The notes: generated from the sequence alone by a model not told the origin. Counted from the stretch's first letter, positions 1 through 6,875 are shown. The stretch: 17,784 nucleotides of DNA from Chitinophagales bacterium (GCA_026786335.1 JAJAYG010000222.1:1-17784); one strand, 5' to 3'. Made by a program: numbers and translations.

Positions 1-1
1 A

Positions 2-829
2 ATTAAAACAGAGCTCTTCAAAATTTTCAGCAGGCCAAGAAGTTACATTGGTTTTCTTGCCATCTCTGTTATTGTAATCATCATTCATCTTGCAATGTTT
101 CTCGACGGGCCAAATTATATTCAGTTGTTTATTCAGCAACTGCAACAAAGTTTCAGCATACAGGGAAAAATCATCAATGGAAATCTGGTTGCATGGCTTA
201 TACTTCAAACACTCATTATTCAAATGCCATTGCTGGTGGCATTGGTTACAGGAGATTTGTTAAGCGGCGAAGCTGCCACCGGAACAATCAGGTTACTGGC
301 AACCAAACCAATTTCAAGATCAAACATTGTGCTTGCCAAATTTATTTCAGGAAGTTTTTATACAGTTGCTCTTGTATTATGGCTTGGAGTAATTTCGCTG
401 TTTGTGGGGCTGGTAATTTTTGGCAGCGGCGATTTGATTGTTCTCAGTAGCGATCATGCAACCATATTAAGAAGTGATGATACGCTATGGCGGTTTTTAT
501 CGGCGATGCTGATCGCCTGTTTGTCATTAACAGTTATCACCTCACTCAGTTTAATGCTTTCATCATTTACCGATAATTCAATTGGGCCAATTGTTTCCAG
601 CATTTCCATTGTTATCATTTTCACCATCATCGGCACTATGGAATTTCCGCTCTTTCAAATGATCAGTCCTTTTCTGTTTACCACGCACATGATTATTTGG
701 AGAGGTATGTTTAACGATCCCATTGACTGGAATCAAATGATCACCTCGCTGTCAGTTTTAACTGCGCACATATTTATATTTACCGGAATTACGATTTTCA
801 ATTTTTCACGAAAAGATATTTTGAACTGA
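2..829 (+). CDS. ABC-2 type transporter permease, 5' end outside the window
   Basis: This is the membrane permease of an ABC exporter; the ATPase gene is presumably upstream and not visible. The reading frame is open to the left edge, so ATG 95 is an internal methionine: in-frame codons from base 2 encode IKTELFKIFSRPRSYIGFLA and a hydrophobic segment, a typical N-terminus for this family. The stretch GDLLSGEAATGTIRLLATKP, followed by SRSNIVLAKF, is the conserved cytoplasmic loop of ABC-2 permeases, where the sequence after GE governs contact with the ATPase. About six hydrophobic segments follow, ending in a short basic tail (FSRKDILN). The visible part is 275 residues. The next gene starts five bases after the stop, so the two are probably co-transcribed. 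The transported substrate cannot be inferred. Family confidence is high; specificity is unknown. Confidence 0.85.
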   Translation: MKTELFKIFSRPRSYIGFLAISVIVIIIHLAMFLDGPNYIQLFIQQLQQSFSIQGKIINGNLVAWLILQTLIIQMPLLVALVTGDLLSGEAATGTIRLLATKPISRSNIVLAKFISGSFYTVALVLWLGVISLFVGLVIFGSGDLIVLSSDHATILRSDDTLWRFLSAMLIACLSLTVITSLSLMLSSFTDNSIGPIVSSISIVIIFTIIGTMEFPLFQMISPFLFTTHMIIWRGMFNDPIDWNQMITSLSVLTAHIFIFTGITIFNFSRKDILN

Positions 830-834
830 AAAAA

Positions 835-1563
835 ATGGTGCACGCAAAGACGCAAAGACGCAAAGAATTTTTGTCAAGAAGTTTGAAAAAAACCTTGCTT
901 TCATTTTTCATTCTTCAATCCATGTGTTTCATTTCAATTTCACAAACACCGAATCAAATAATAAATACGGTTAATCAGCGATTCAATAAAGTGCAGAATT
1001 ACAAAGCCGATGTTTTAATCACCTGTAAGATTCCATCGATCAATGTAAATACGATTAAGGCGAATGTTATTTACAAAAAGCCCGATCGATTCAAAATAAA
1101 ATCAACAGGCATTCTTATTCTTCCAAAGCAAACAGCAAATTTTCTTTTCACAAGCATTGCAGATACAACAGCATTTACAGCAGTGAAAACCGGCGAAGAA
1201 ATTATTGGCGGAGTAAAAACAAGCATCATCAATGTAATCCCCAATCAAGATACAAGCGATTTAATACTTGGTAAATTCTGGATTGATGCAGCAAGAGGGT
1301 TGGTTTTAAAATCGCAGCTCACCACAAAATCGCAAGGCACCATCCTTATAGAAAATATTTTTGGTTCCATGATTCAATATGCTTTGCCCGACAAAATGTT
1401 GTTCACTATTGAAACACAGAAATTTAAACTACCGAAAGCATTAACGCTCGACATCAACAGATCTGCGCCAACAAATACTGTTGATGATGGTAAAGGAAGA
1501 ATTACACTGCTGCTTTCAAACTATGTGGTAAACAAAGGTGTGAGTGATGAGGAGTTTAAGTGA
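835..1563 (+). CDS. LolA-like exported protein (outer-membrane lipoprotein-sorting family)
   Basis: A 242-residue protein predicted to be exported. It has a long basic n-region (residues 2-19), a hydrophobic core (about 20-35, TLLSFFILQSMCFISI) and likely cleavage near SQT. The mature part resembles the LolA/LolB-like periplasmic fold: helix QIINTVNQRFNKVQNYKADV, then a series of beta strands including NVIYKKPDRFKIKSTG. In Bacteroidota such proteins often sit beside ABC permeases, as here (five-base gap), which suggests a shared role in moving a lipophilic substrate through the periplasm; this role is inferred. The start is odd: residues 3-10 (HAKTQRRK) are encoded by three ACGCAAAG octamers, a short repeat placed exactly at the N-terminus. 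The next methionine is in the signal core, so 835 is the best ATG, though a TTG near 871 would also leave a signal peptide. Confidence 0.7.
   Translation: MVHAKTQRRKEFLSRSLKKTLLSFFILQSMCFISISQTPNQIINTVNQRFNKVQNYKADVLITCKIPSINVNTIKANVIYKKPDRFKIKSTGILILPKQTANFLFTSIADTTAFTAVKTGEEIIGGVKTSIINVIPNQDTSDLILGKFWIDAARGLVLKSQLTTKSQGTILIENIFGSMIQYALPDKMLFTIETQKFKLPKALTLDINRSAPTNTVDDGKGRITLLLSNYVVNKGVSDEEFK
842..865 (+). repeat. ACGCAAAG octamer repeat, three perfect copies
   Basis: Three head-to-tail copies of ACGCAAAG at 842-849, 850-857 and 858-865, just inside the start of the LolA-like gene. Three units make 24 bases, so the reading frame is kept and eight residues are encoded. I recognise this octamer as a short dispersed repeat found near gene ends in many bacteria, but its copy number in this genome cannot be seen here. 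Confidence 0.75.
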
Positions 1564-1587
1564 GGTCAAAGATCTTTGGAGGGATTT

Positions 1588-1746
1588 TTACAATTTTATG
1601 TCCTTCGCCTTAACTCTTTTTATTTTTCCGTTCTCCGAAAAAGCAAATTCACCATTCACTTTTTTCTTCTTTTCAACTTCCTTTCGAAAAGCAATATGAA
1701 ACCCATCAAGAACTTTTTCTGTAAACTCTTTGGTTTCTTTTTTCAT
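1588..1746 (-). CDS. small 52-residue protein next to the zeta-toxin remnant
   Basis: An ATG at 1746 opens a 52-codon frame reading MKKETKEFTEKVLDGFHIAF, then a lysine-rich helix (RKEVEKKKKVNGEF) and a short basic C-terminus (FSENGKIKRVKAKDIKL), ending at TAA 1588-1590. The pattern EFTEKVLxGxxxAF-basic-helix-xxGKIxxVKA resembles the small proteins encoded beside predicted zeta-like kinases (COG4185) in Bacteroidota, so it may be the cognate antitoxin or accessory protein. The start lies inside the last codons of the zeta-like remnant (overlap 1706-1746), as expected of a coupled pair. Coding is supported by a clean start, sensible composition and context; function is inferred. Whether it is still expressed is unclear, because its partner lacks its 5' half and any promoter it had. 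Confidence 0.6.
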   Translation of the reverse strand: MKKETKEFTEKVLDGFHIAFRKEVEKKKKVNGEFAFSENGKIKRVKAKDIKL

Positions 1747-2056
1747 CTCTTACAGTTAATATTTGATTCCAAAGTTCAGCATTATGAATCGTTTTATCAA
1801 AATCTTTTTCACCTTCGGCAATTAACAGTGTATGATCAATTGAATTATCTACAATGATCCATGAGTCGCAAATTGACATGTATAACTCAAAGAAATTTTT
1901 TACGCCTCTATAATATCTTCTTTCAATAACATCAGCAGGAATATGATGTCCGCCCTCTGAAACTCTTAGTGCTACTCGTTCGATTGCTAATTCAACCGAC
2001 TTCATTCTTACAAAAACCATTTTAATTTGATAACCCACATTACTTGCTTCATTTGG
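1706..2056 (-). pseudogene. zeta-toxin-like kinase (COG4185), 5'-truncated remnant
   Basis: The minus-strand frame ending at 1706 encodes, from about 2041, NVGYQIKMVFVRMKSVELAI followed by ERVALRVSEGGHHIP and RRYYRGVKNFFELY, then DSWIIVDNS. This is the C-terminal half of the zeta-toxin/predicted ABC-type ATPase family; the segments ELAIxRVxxRVxxGGHxIP and RRYxxGxxNFFELY are diagnostic. The N-terminal half with the P-loop (GxxGxGKS/T) is absent. The open frame continues upstream to 2296, but those residues are antisense to vapB and show no zeta similarity. The kinase therefore cannot be active. The vapBC module stands where its 5' half should be, and no P-loop fragment lies beyond vapC, so the lesion is a replacement or deletion rather than a simple insertion. 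The breakpoint is roughly 2041-2080. Family call is confident; the deletion history is inferred. Confidence 0.8.
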
Positions 2057-2081
2057 GCATAAAAAACGATGTGTATGAATC

Positions 2082-2112
2082 TTACTATTTTTGTGTAAAG
2101 CTAAAAAAGTAA
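2082..2112 (+). promoter_or_regulatory. vapBC promoter (-7 box) inside an imperfect inverted repeat, candidate operator
   Basis: TATTTTTG at 2086-2093 fits the Bacteroidota -7 consensus TAnnTTTG, 18 bases before the vapB ATG; no clear -33 TTG is seen at the right distance. The box lies in an imperfect inverted repeat: TTACTATTTTT at 2082-2092 against TAAAAAAGTAA at 2102-2112 (9 of 11 pairs, nine-base spacer), which reaches the first base of the start codon. Antitoxins of this type usually repress their own promoter through such palindromes. That this one is the operator is inferred. Confidence 0.4.
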
Positions 2113-2309
2113 TGAGAACAAATGTTGAACTCGATGATGCACTTATCGAGGAAGTAAAAACCAGAGCAAACGTGAAAACAAAACGTGAGGCAATCCATAT
2201 TGCTTTGAGCGAATATCTAAAAATGATTAAACGAAAAGAAATATTAAACCTGCGCGGAAAAGTAAAGTGGGAAGGCAATCTTGATGAGATGCGCAAAATG
2301 AGAAGCTAA
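2112..2309 (+). CDS. vapB: type II antitoxin, VapB family
   Basis: A 65-residue protein starting MRTNVELDDALIEEVKTRAN, followed by TKREAIHIALSEYLKMIKRK. This is a ribbon-helix-helix DNA-binding N-terminus (strand RTNVELDD, then two helices) and a C-terminal tail that would wrap the toxin (LRGKVKWEGNLDEMRKMRS); the GxVxWEGxLxxMRxxR end is characteristic of VapB antitoxins paired with PIN toxins. It should neutralise VapC and repress the operon. A TTG at 2091 would add seven residues, but the family begins at MRTN, and the -7 box at 2086-2093 would overlap that longer start, so ATG 2112 is preferred. Its TAA overlaps the ATG of vapC by one base (TAATG), which implies translational coupling. Confidence 0.9.
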   Translation: MRTNVELDDALIEEVKTRANVKTKREAIHIALSEYLKMIKRKEILNLRGKVKWEGNLDEMRKMRS

Positions 2310-2713
2310 TGAGCGCAATAATTGCTGATACAACTGTTTGGATTGATTTACTAGCTAAGCATGAAAATCCACAGTCAAAGATTCTTGAACAAACAATCTC
2401 ATCAGGAAAAAAGATTGTGTTGTGCCCGATAATTTTACAAGAAATATTACAAGGAATAAGAGACGATGTAACTTTTGAAATGCTAAAAGAACACTTGCTC
2501 CGTTTTGAAATGCTGTATGCAGAACCTGTTGAACTTGCTTTGGAATCTGCTCAACTATATCGTGGCCTCAGAAAGAAAGGAATAACTATAAGAAAAGCAG
2601 TTGACTGCATAATTGCCACTTATGCTATCATATACAATATTGAATTGTTGCACAGAGATGGTGACTTTGACAAAATTGCCAAATATTCAAAACTGAAAAT
2701 TGTTTCAATTTAA
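2309..2713 (+). CDS. vapC: type II toxin VapC, PIN-domain ribonuclease
   Basis: A 134-residue PIN-domain protein. The acidic metal-binding residues are all present: D7 in [13 protein letters not shown]45 in LQEILQGI, D99 in [11 protein letters not shown], and D117/D119 in [11 protein letters not shown]. VapC toxins are Mg2+-dependent endoribonucleases that cut tRNA or rRNA when not held by VapB. The length is normal for the family and nothing suggests inactivation. The gene follows vapB with a one-base overlap. Its stop is convergent with that of the odhB gene: the four bases TTAA at 2710-2713 hold both TAA stops on opposite strands, with no terminator between. The module sits beside a broken zeta-like toxin gene, suggesting turnover of toxin-antitoxin units at this site. 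The family call is secure; the RNA target is unknown. Confidence 0.93.
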   Translation: MSAIIADTTVWIDLLAKHENPQSKILEQTISSGKKIVLCPIILQEILQGIRDDVTFEMLKEHLLRFEMLYAEPVELALESAQLYRGLRKKGITIRKAVDCIIATYAIIYNIELLHRDGDFDKIAKYSKLKIVSI

Positions 2714-3975
2714 AGTTCAAGCATTTCATTTATTGGATCACTACCAATTAAAAGTTGATCAGGATGTTCAAGCAACTCTTTCACTTTCACTAAAAATGAA
2801 ACTGATTCTCTGCCATCTATGATGCGGTGATCGTAGCTGAGCGCTACATACATCATGGGGCGAATTTCCATTTTGCCATCAATCACCACTACCCGATCCT
2901 GAATTTTATGCATTCCTAAAATTGCAGATTGCGGAATGTTGATGATGGGTGTGCTCATAAGTGAACCAAAAACGCCGCCATTGGTAATGGTAAAAGTTCC
3001 GCCGCTCATTTCTTCAAGTGTTAATTTATTTTCTCTGCCGCGTTTTGCGAGGTCGGCAACTTTTGTTTCTATTTCCTGAAATGAAAGTGACTCAGCATTT
3101 CTGATCACCGGCACCACCAAACCTTTTGGTGTTGAAACAGCAATGGAAATATCGCAGTAGTCGTGGTAAATAAATTCTTCACCATCTATAAATGCATTAA
3201 CCGATTTCCATTCCTGCAATGCATAACAACATGCTTTAGCAAAGAAACTCATGAAGCCCAATCCCACTCCAAATTTTTCTTTAAATGCATCTTTATATTT
3301 CGCACGAATATTCATGATGGGTTTCATATCCACTTCATTAAAAGTGGTGAGCATCGCTGTAGTATTTTTCGCAGCCACCAAATGTTTGCTCAAAGTTTTA
3401 CGCAGCGCACTCATTTTTTCTCTGCGCTCTTCACGAGAGAATTTTTTGGGTAATGATGAAACGGTTGATTTATTTTTTGAAGCAACAATTGCATCTTGCT
3501 TTGTTATCCGTCCATCCTTACCCGAACCACTTGCAATCTCTGCTCCTGTTTCGCGAATTATTTTTTCTGCTGCCGGTGAAGGAAAACTCTTGATTTCGGA
3601 GGGCGGATTCTTGATTGCATTTACTTTCTCTTCAGTCACAGATTGCGAATTGTCAATAGCAGGTTTTGCTTCTTCCTTCACAGCTTCCATTTCTTTTGTC
3701 TTAGGTGTTACATCTTCCGTCTTAATTCCTTCATCTTTAAAACTGGTATCAATCGTGCAAAGCAGCTCCCCGATTTTAAGAACAGAATTTTCAGCAGCAA
3801 TAATTTTCAACTTGCCGCCTTGTTCAGCAGGCAATTCATTAGTGGCTTTTTCGCTGTCGAGTTCACAAATCGATTCATCAATTTGAACGATGTCGCCATC
3901 TTTTTTTAACCACTTTGATAATGTTACTTCGTTGATCGACTCACCAAATGAAGGGACTTTGATTTCAATTTCCAT
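2710..3975 (-). CDS. sucB: 2-oxoglutarate dehydrogenase E2, dihydrolipoyl succinyltransferase
   Basis: The E2 core enzyme of the 2-oxoglutarate dehydrogenase complex (TCA cycle, cytoplasm): it moves the succinyl group from E1 to CoA through a lipoyl arm. I place the start at ATG 3975 ([13 protein letters not shown], 421 residues), since the longer frame to 4026 only adds non-conserved residues and would cross the promoter. Domains in order: lipoyl domain 1-80 with lipoyl lysine K43 in [12 protein letters not shown]; an Ala/Glu/Lys-rich linker; peripheral-subunit-binding domain about 125-165 ([12 protein letters not shown]...[12 protein letters not shown]); catalytic domain from about 185 with [10 protein letters not shown] and active-site H383 and D387 in [12 protein letters not shown]. 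SucB is favoured over branched-chain E2 by the catalytic domain. The E1 gene is not adjacent, so the complex is encoded at more than one locus or its other genes have moved. A good promoter lies at 3994-4023. Confidence 0.93.
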   Translation of the reverse strand: MEIEIKVPSFGESINEVTLSKWLKKDGDIVQIDESICELDSEKATNELPAEQGGKLKIIAAENSVLKIGELLCTIDTSFKDEGIKTEDVTPKTKEMEAVKEEAKPAIDNSQSVTEEKVNAIKNPPSEIKSFPSPAAEKIIRETGAEIASGSGKDGRITKQDAIVASKNKSTVSSLPKKFSREERREKMSALRKTLSKHLVAAKNTTAMLTTFNEVDMKPIMNIRAKYKDAFKEKFGVGLGFMSFFAKACCYALQEWKSVNAFIDGEEFIYHDYCDISIAVSTPKGLVVPVIRNAESLSFQEIETKVADLAKRGRENKLTLEEMSGGTFTITNGGVFGSLMSTPIINIPQSAILGMHKIQDRVVVIDGKMEIRPMMYVALSYDHRIIDGRESVSFLVKVKELLEHPDQLLIGSDPINEMLEL

Positions 3976-3993
3976 AGCGTAAAAAATGCATCG

Positions 3994-4023
3994 CAAAAGT
4001 AGTTTGAAAATTGTGCCATACAA
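3994..4023 (-). promoter_or_regulatory. sucB promoter, TTG-N19-TACTTTTG
   Basis: On the minus strand, TACTTTTG (3994-4001) matches TAnnTTTG exactly and a TTG at 4021-4023 lies 19 bases upstream, the normal -33/-7 spacing in Bacteroidota. The box ends 18 bases before the ATG at 3975. This is the best complete promoter in the window. Confidence 0.6.
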
Positions 4024-4095
4024 CATTATAAAATTGAAAGAAAAAATTTTGAACTAAAGTTTTGAAACTGTGCCTTCTTTCATTTCAAATAAAGA

Positions 4096-4103
4096 TACCT
4101 TCA
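4096..4103 (+). promoter_or_regulatory. weak -7-like box before the YCF48-like gene
   Basis: TACCTTCA at 4096-4103 resembles TAnnTTTG with the last part changed to TTCA, and ends nine bases before ATG 4113. The same TACCTTCATG string occurs upstream of the YfhO-family gene on the other strand (13472-13481). No good -33 element is seen, so confidence is low. Confidence 0.3.
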
Positions 4104-4112
4104 TGCAGTTTT

Positions 4113-5183
4113 ATGCGCAGCAAAATATTTTTCACTCTAATAATTTCATTTCTGGTTTCAGGAAAAATTTTTTCTCAGAAACTTGAAGTTAAAAGTTTTC
4201 TGCAATTTGATTTACAAACTGAAACTAATATTCGTGCCATCGAAGTGCTTAATGATTCTGTTGTGTGGTTTGCCGGCAGCGGCGGCGTTTATAGTTTTAC
4301 CAATGATAATGGAGCAACTTTTACAATCGATTCGCTTAAAGCAGATACACTCATACATGAATTTCGCTCCATAGCAGTGTTGAATGAATATACTATTTTG
4401 TTGATGAATGCAGGTTCACCCGCTTACATTTTTAAGTCGGATGATATTGGTGTTAGCTGGAAAGTGGTTTATGAAAACGATGATGCCGAAATATTTTTCG
4501 ATGCATTAAAGTTTGCCGATGAAAAAAACGGAATAGCAATTGGCGATCCCATTCGTGATTGTTTTCAAATCATCATCACTCACGATGGTGGCGAAACATG
4601 GCAACAAGTTTTATGCAAACCAATCCCGCATTCTCTCAGTGGTGAAGCTGCATTTGCTTCGAGCAATTCAAGTATTGATATTATTGGAAAATCAATTTGG
4701 TTTGCAACCGGCGGGTTACATTCAAGAGTATTTGCATCTCAAGATTTGGGTGAGCACTGGAAAGTTATTGATGCGCCGATTATAGCGGGAAAAGAACTCA
4801 CAGGGATTTTTTCTCTTGATTTTTTTGATCGCTACAACGGAATAATTGGCGGTGGAGATTACAATGATAAAGCATCAAAAATCTCAACTGTAGCTATTAC
4901 CTCTGATGAAGGAAAAATATGGAAACCAATTGCTGAAGAGGATGCGCCGCCATTTGTTTCCTGCATTCAATACCAGCCAAATTCAGCAGGTTATAATATT
5001 ATTGCTGCTTGCCTGCCGGGAATTTATTTAAGCGATAATAAGGGTTTGCTTTGGACAAAACTGCCCGATGAAAATGGGAATGAAATTAAAAGCATTTTCT
5101 ACACTTTCCGATTTTCACCTTCGGGAAAAGTTGCATGGTTCGCCGGAGCCAAAGGAAAAATTGCAAGGTTGGAATTGAAATAA
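4113..5183 (+). CDS. exported YCF48-like beta-propeller protein
   Basis: A 356-residue exported protein. From ATG 4113 the N-terminus is a clear signal peptide: basic MRSK, hydrophobic FFTLIISFLVSG, cleavage near KIFSQ-KL. The upstream TTG at 4062 would put 17 extra residues before the signal and is rejected. The mature part repeats the pattern (S/T)xDxGxxW: SDDIGVSWKVVY, THDGGETWQQVL, SQDLGEHWKVID, TSDEGKIWKPIA and SDNKGLLWTKLP, spaced about 45-60 residues apart. This is the BNR/YCF48-like blade motif (Ycf48/HCF136 family), predicting a propeller in the periplasm or on the surface. Bacteroidota homologues are often labelled oxidoreductase, without good reason. It ends without an FPNP sorting tail. 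The biochemical function is unknown. It stands alone and is convergent with the methyltransferase gene (12 bases apart). Confidence 0.75.
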   Translation: MRSKIFFTLIISFLVSGKIFSQKLEVKSFLQFDLQTETNIRAIEVLNDSVVWFAGSGGVYSFTNDNGATFTIDSLKADTLIHEFRSIAVLNEYTILLMNAGSPAYIFKSDDIGVSWKVVYENDDAEIFFDALKFADEKNGIAIGDPIRDCFQIIITHDGGETWQQVLCKPIPHSLSGEAAFASSNSSIDIIGKSIWFATGGLHSRVFASQDLGEHWKVIDAPIIAGKELTGIFSLDFFDRYNGIIGGGDYNDKASKISTVAITSDEGKIWKPIAEEDAPPFVSCIQYQPNSAGYNIIAACLPGIYLSDNKGLLWTKLPDENGNEIKSIFYTFRFSPSGKVAWFAGAKGKIARLELK

Positions 5184-5195
5184 ATTTTTCATTTC

Positions 5196-5750
5196 TCACT
5201 TTCTAATGCACTCGAACACAAATGCAGGCGGCAGGTTGTTCAACACAAAACTTACTTCCACACTTTCAAAAATGCGCTCATACAATTTTTTATAGAGGTT
5301 TGAATAATGGAACTGAATGTAGCTGCCATTCTTCTTAAGCGCCTGATGGCATGCGCTGATGATCTTGTACGAAAATCTTTTTTGAAACATCACCAGTGGC
5401 AATGATGAAATAATAATATCGGCATGTGGAAGTTTTAATTCTTTAAGATGTTTATTTATTTCAAGCGCCGAATCATTGATGATAATCAACCGTTCATCTT
5501 TAATTTTTCTAAGGGAAGTTAAAAAAAGCTCATTGATTTCAAATGCAACCAGATAACTATCAGCGTGCATTTTTGCAAGAATGCTTCTTGTAATTGCTCC
5601 TTCACCTGTTCCAAGTTCAACAATTATTTGAGGCAAATGACTGTCAACTTTGCGAACCATTGCCCTTGCAAGCTTTGGTGAGCTGGGCACTACTGACCCA
5701 ACCGTTTTTAATTTTGAAATCGCCTCTCTGAAATAATTTGCTGAGTTCAT
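5196..5750 (-). CDS. SAM-dependent methyltransferase, phospholipid N-methyltransferase (PmtA)-like
   Basis: A 184-residue class I methyltransferase. TVGSVVPSSPKLARAMV near residues 16-32 and the SAM-binding motif I VELGTGEGAIT (44-54) are followed by an acidic residue ending strand 2 (VAFEIN) and the motif-IV-like segment ADIIISSLPLVMF. The combination GSVxPSSxxLAxxM, ELGxGxGxxT and SxLPLxxF is that of COG3963, which includes bacterial PmtA enzymes that methylate phosphatidylethanolamine; rRNA dimethylase (KsgA) relatives share the fold but have NLPY in motif IV. A lipid substrate is therefore more likely than rRNA, but not certain. The protein would work at the inner face of the membrane. 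It lies 23 bases after the DoxX-like gene on the same strand, so the two may be co-transcribed. Confidence 0.75.
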   Translation of the reverse strand: MNSANYFREAISKLKTVGSVVPSSPKLARAMVRKVDSHLPQIIVELGTGEGAITRSILAKMHADSYLVAFEINELFLTSLRKIKDERLIIINDSALEINKHLKELKLPHADIIISSLPLVMFQKRFSYKIISACHQALKKNGSYIQFHYSNLYKKLYERIFESVEVSFVLNNLPPAFVFECIRK

Positions 5751-5773
5751 ATCAATCTTTATTGCACCAAATA

Positions 5774-6244
5774 TTATTCTTCCTTCAATTGCTCACCGGC
5801 TTTCATTTTTTTTCTAAAGTCGCCAATGTTCGCAGCTACTGCAATGCCCAATGCAACAATTACGAGATTTTTTATAATGTATTGTCCGGCAAGCGAAGGA
5901 ACCATAAATCCCTTCCAAATAAATTTGGGTAACAATACAACAGGGCCAAAGGTGGTGATCATGTGCGGAATCAAAAGGTAAAGCGCTAATCTTTCTTTAC
6001 CGGGAATTAAAAATATAATTCCTATCAGCATTTCATAACACCCAAAAATATTAAGGAAGTTATAGAAAGGAATAAATGCAAGTGTGTTACTCCACAGCTC
6101 TTTTACAATTATTTCGGCAGGGCTGTAACCCAATACTTTGAGCAAGCCAAAATAGAAGTACACGATAAAAAATGAAATGCGCACAAGCGGAATGGCAATG
6201 CGTTTCATTAATCTCATAAAAGCTTCGTGAAAAGAAGTGAGCAT
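5774..6244 (-). CDS. DoxX/DUF417-like small integral membrane protein
   Basis: A 156-residue protein with about four membrane segments: IAIPLVRISFFIVYFYFGLL, FLNIFGCYEMLIGIIFLIP, LYLLIPHMITTFGPVVLLP and YIIKNLVIVALGIAVAA. The features FGLLKVLGYSPAE in the first segment, GCYEMLIGIIFLIPG in the second and GQYIIKNLV at the start of the last are shared with the DoxX/DUF417 (YkgB-like) superfamily of unknown or diverse function. The C-terminus is charged (FRKKMKAGEQLKEE) and probably cytoplasmic. ATG 6244 follows a -7-like box at 6262-6269. The PmtA-like gene follows 23 bases downstream, possibly one operon. No ligand or redox residues are obvious. Confidence 0.65.
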   Translation of the reverse strand: MLTSFHEAFMRLMKRIAIPLVRISFFIVYFYFGLLKVLGYSPAEIIVKELWSNTLAFIPFYNFLNIFGCYEMLIGIIFLIPGKERLALYLLIPHMITTFGPVVLLPKFIWKGFMVPSLAGQYIIKNLVIVALGIAVAANIGDFRKKMKAGEQLKEE

Positions 6245-6261
6245 AAATTATTTTGAAGCCA

Positions 6262-6269
6262 TAAAGGTA
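6262..6269 (-). promoter_or_regulatory. -7-like box TACCTTTA before the DoxX-like gene
   Basis: On the minus strand TACCTTTA (one mismatch to TAnnTTTG) ends 17 bases before ATG 6244. A TTTTG supplied by the neighbouring TTCAAAA repeat (minus-strand reading) lies 21 bases upstream, an acceptable -33 spacing, so the repeat may contribute a promoter half. Confidence 0.35.
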
Positions 6270-6281
6270 GAGCAGGGAAAG

Positions 6282-6413
6282 TTCAAAATTCAAAATTCAA
6301 AATTCAAACTGCGTTCTCGTGAATAAACTCTCAATGAAAAATTACCAATCTTCAGTGAGTCATCTGGTTTTGATTTTTAATTATTCAATCTTATTGGAAT
6401 TTTGAATTTTGAT
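6282..6413. repeat. heptamer repeat TTCAAAA with inverted arm, about 130 bp element
   Basis: Almost four TTCAAAA units run from 6282 to 6308, and the reverse-complement unit TTTTGAA/T is repeated at 6400-6413. This gives 16-base perfect inverted arms: TCAAAATTCAAAATTC at 6283-6298 (also 6290-6305) against GAATTTTGAATTTTGA at 6397-6412. About 90 bases with no ORF lie between. It fills nearly all of the 6245-6422 gap between two minus-strand genes. It could be a small dispersed element, or act as a hairpin at the end of the gene that stops at 6423. Confidence 0.6.
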
Positions 6414-6422
6414 TTTCCTTCT

Positions 6423-6806
6423 TCACTTGTATTCTTCTTTTGTTTTAAAAGTATAGTTAACCGGGTTCACCAATTCTTTATCCCAAATTAGCGTGCCTTC
6501 TACTTTATCATCAGTCACTATACAGGCCCAAATCATTATGCCATTCTTTATGCTCACTGAATAGAATTCAAAACTGATGGTGCCATTTTTCTCTTTTGCT
6601 TTGTAAGTAATAGGAGCAAATCCATATTGCTTGCCGCTGGAAACATAAGCAGTTGCATTTTCAAAATGGAGGGTATCAACCGAATCACGCTCTTTGTTGA
6701 TGTACATGATGATGGTAAAAGATTTTCCATCAAGTGCATTTGATTGCGCGCTCACAAATTCATGTGCACACAAAACGAAAAATAAAATCAATAATAGTTT
6801 TTTCAT
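6423..6806 (-). CDS. small exported protein of unknown function
   Basis: A 127-residue protein with a textbook signal peptide (MKKLLLILFFVLCAHEFVSA, cleavage before QSN). The mature 107 residues contain alternating polar and hydrophobic strands: KSFTIIMYIN, DTLHFENATAYV, YGFAPITYKAKEKNGTISFEF, GIMIWACIVTDDKVEGTLIW and VNYTFKTKEE. The pattern, ending in a DGTLxW-like strand (KVEGTLIW), suggests a small beta-barrel or lipocalin-like fold, but no family could be named. There is no lipobox and no T9SS tail, so it is probably a soluble periplasmic protein. It stands divergent from the frameshifted secreted-protein gene at 6881. A weak -7-like CATCTTCG (6825-6832, minus strand) lies 18 bases upstream. 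Confidence 0.65.
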   Translation of the reverse strand: MKKLLLILFFVLCAHEFVSAQSNALDGKSFTIIMYINKERDSVDTLHFENATAYVSSGKQYGFAPITYKAKEKNGTISFEFYSVSIKNGIMIWACIVTDDKVEGTLIWDKELVNPVNYTFKTKEEYK

Positions 6807-6867
6807 TGGCTTAAGTTTGATTGACGAAGATGGGGAATTTTGGGAGAAAAAAAATGGGATAGTGTTT

Positions 6868-6875
6868 TATATTTG
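6868..6875 (+). promoter_or_regulatory. -7 box TATATTTG before the frameshifted secreted-protein gene
   Basis: TATATTTG is an exact TAnnTTTG match ending five bases before ATG 6881. A TTTG at 6839-6842 is 25 bases upstream, slightly long for a -33 element. If used, transcription would begin at or within a base or two of the start codon. Confidence 0.45.

Noticed and set aside
1576..1857. Plus-strand 93-residue frame after the LolA-like gene
   Set aside because: It is low-complexity Phe/Leu-rich sequence antisense to the 52-codon ORF and the zeta-like remnant, both of which have family-like sequence on the minus strand.
3251..3886. 211-residue plus-strand frame opposite sucB
   Set aside because: It lies wholly within the conserved sucB gene; its Ser/Phe-rich composition is what antisense of an Ala/Glu/Lys-rich linker gives.
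3976..4026. Longer start for sucB
   Set aside because: The added 17 residues are not conserved and overlap the well-placed TACTTTTG promoter box; the lipoyl domain begins at MEIEIKVP.
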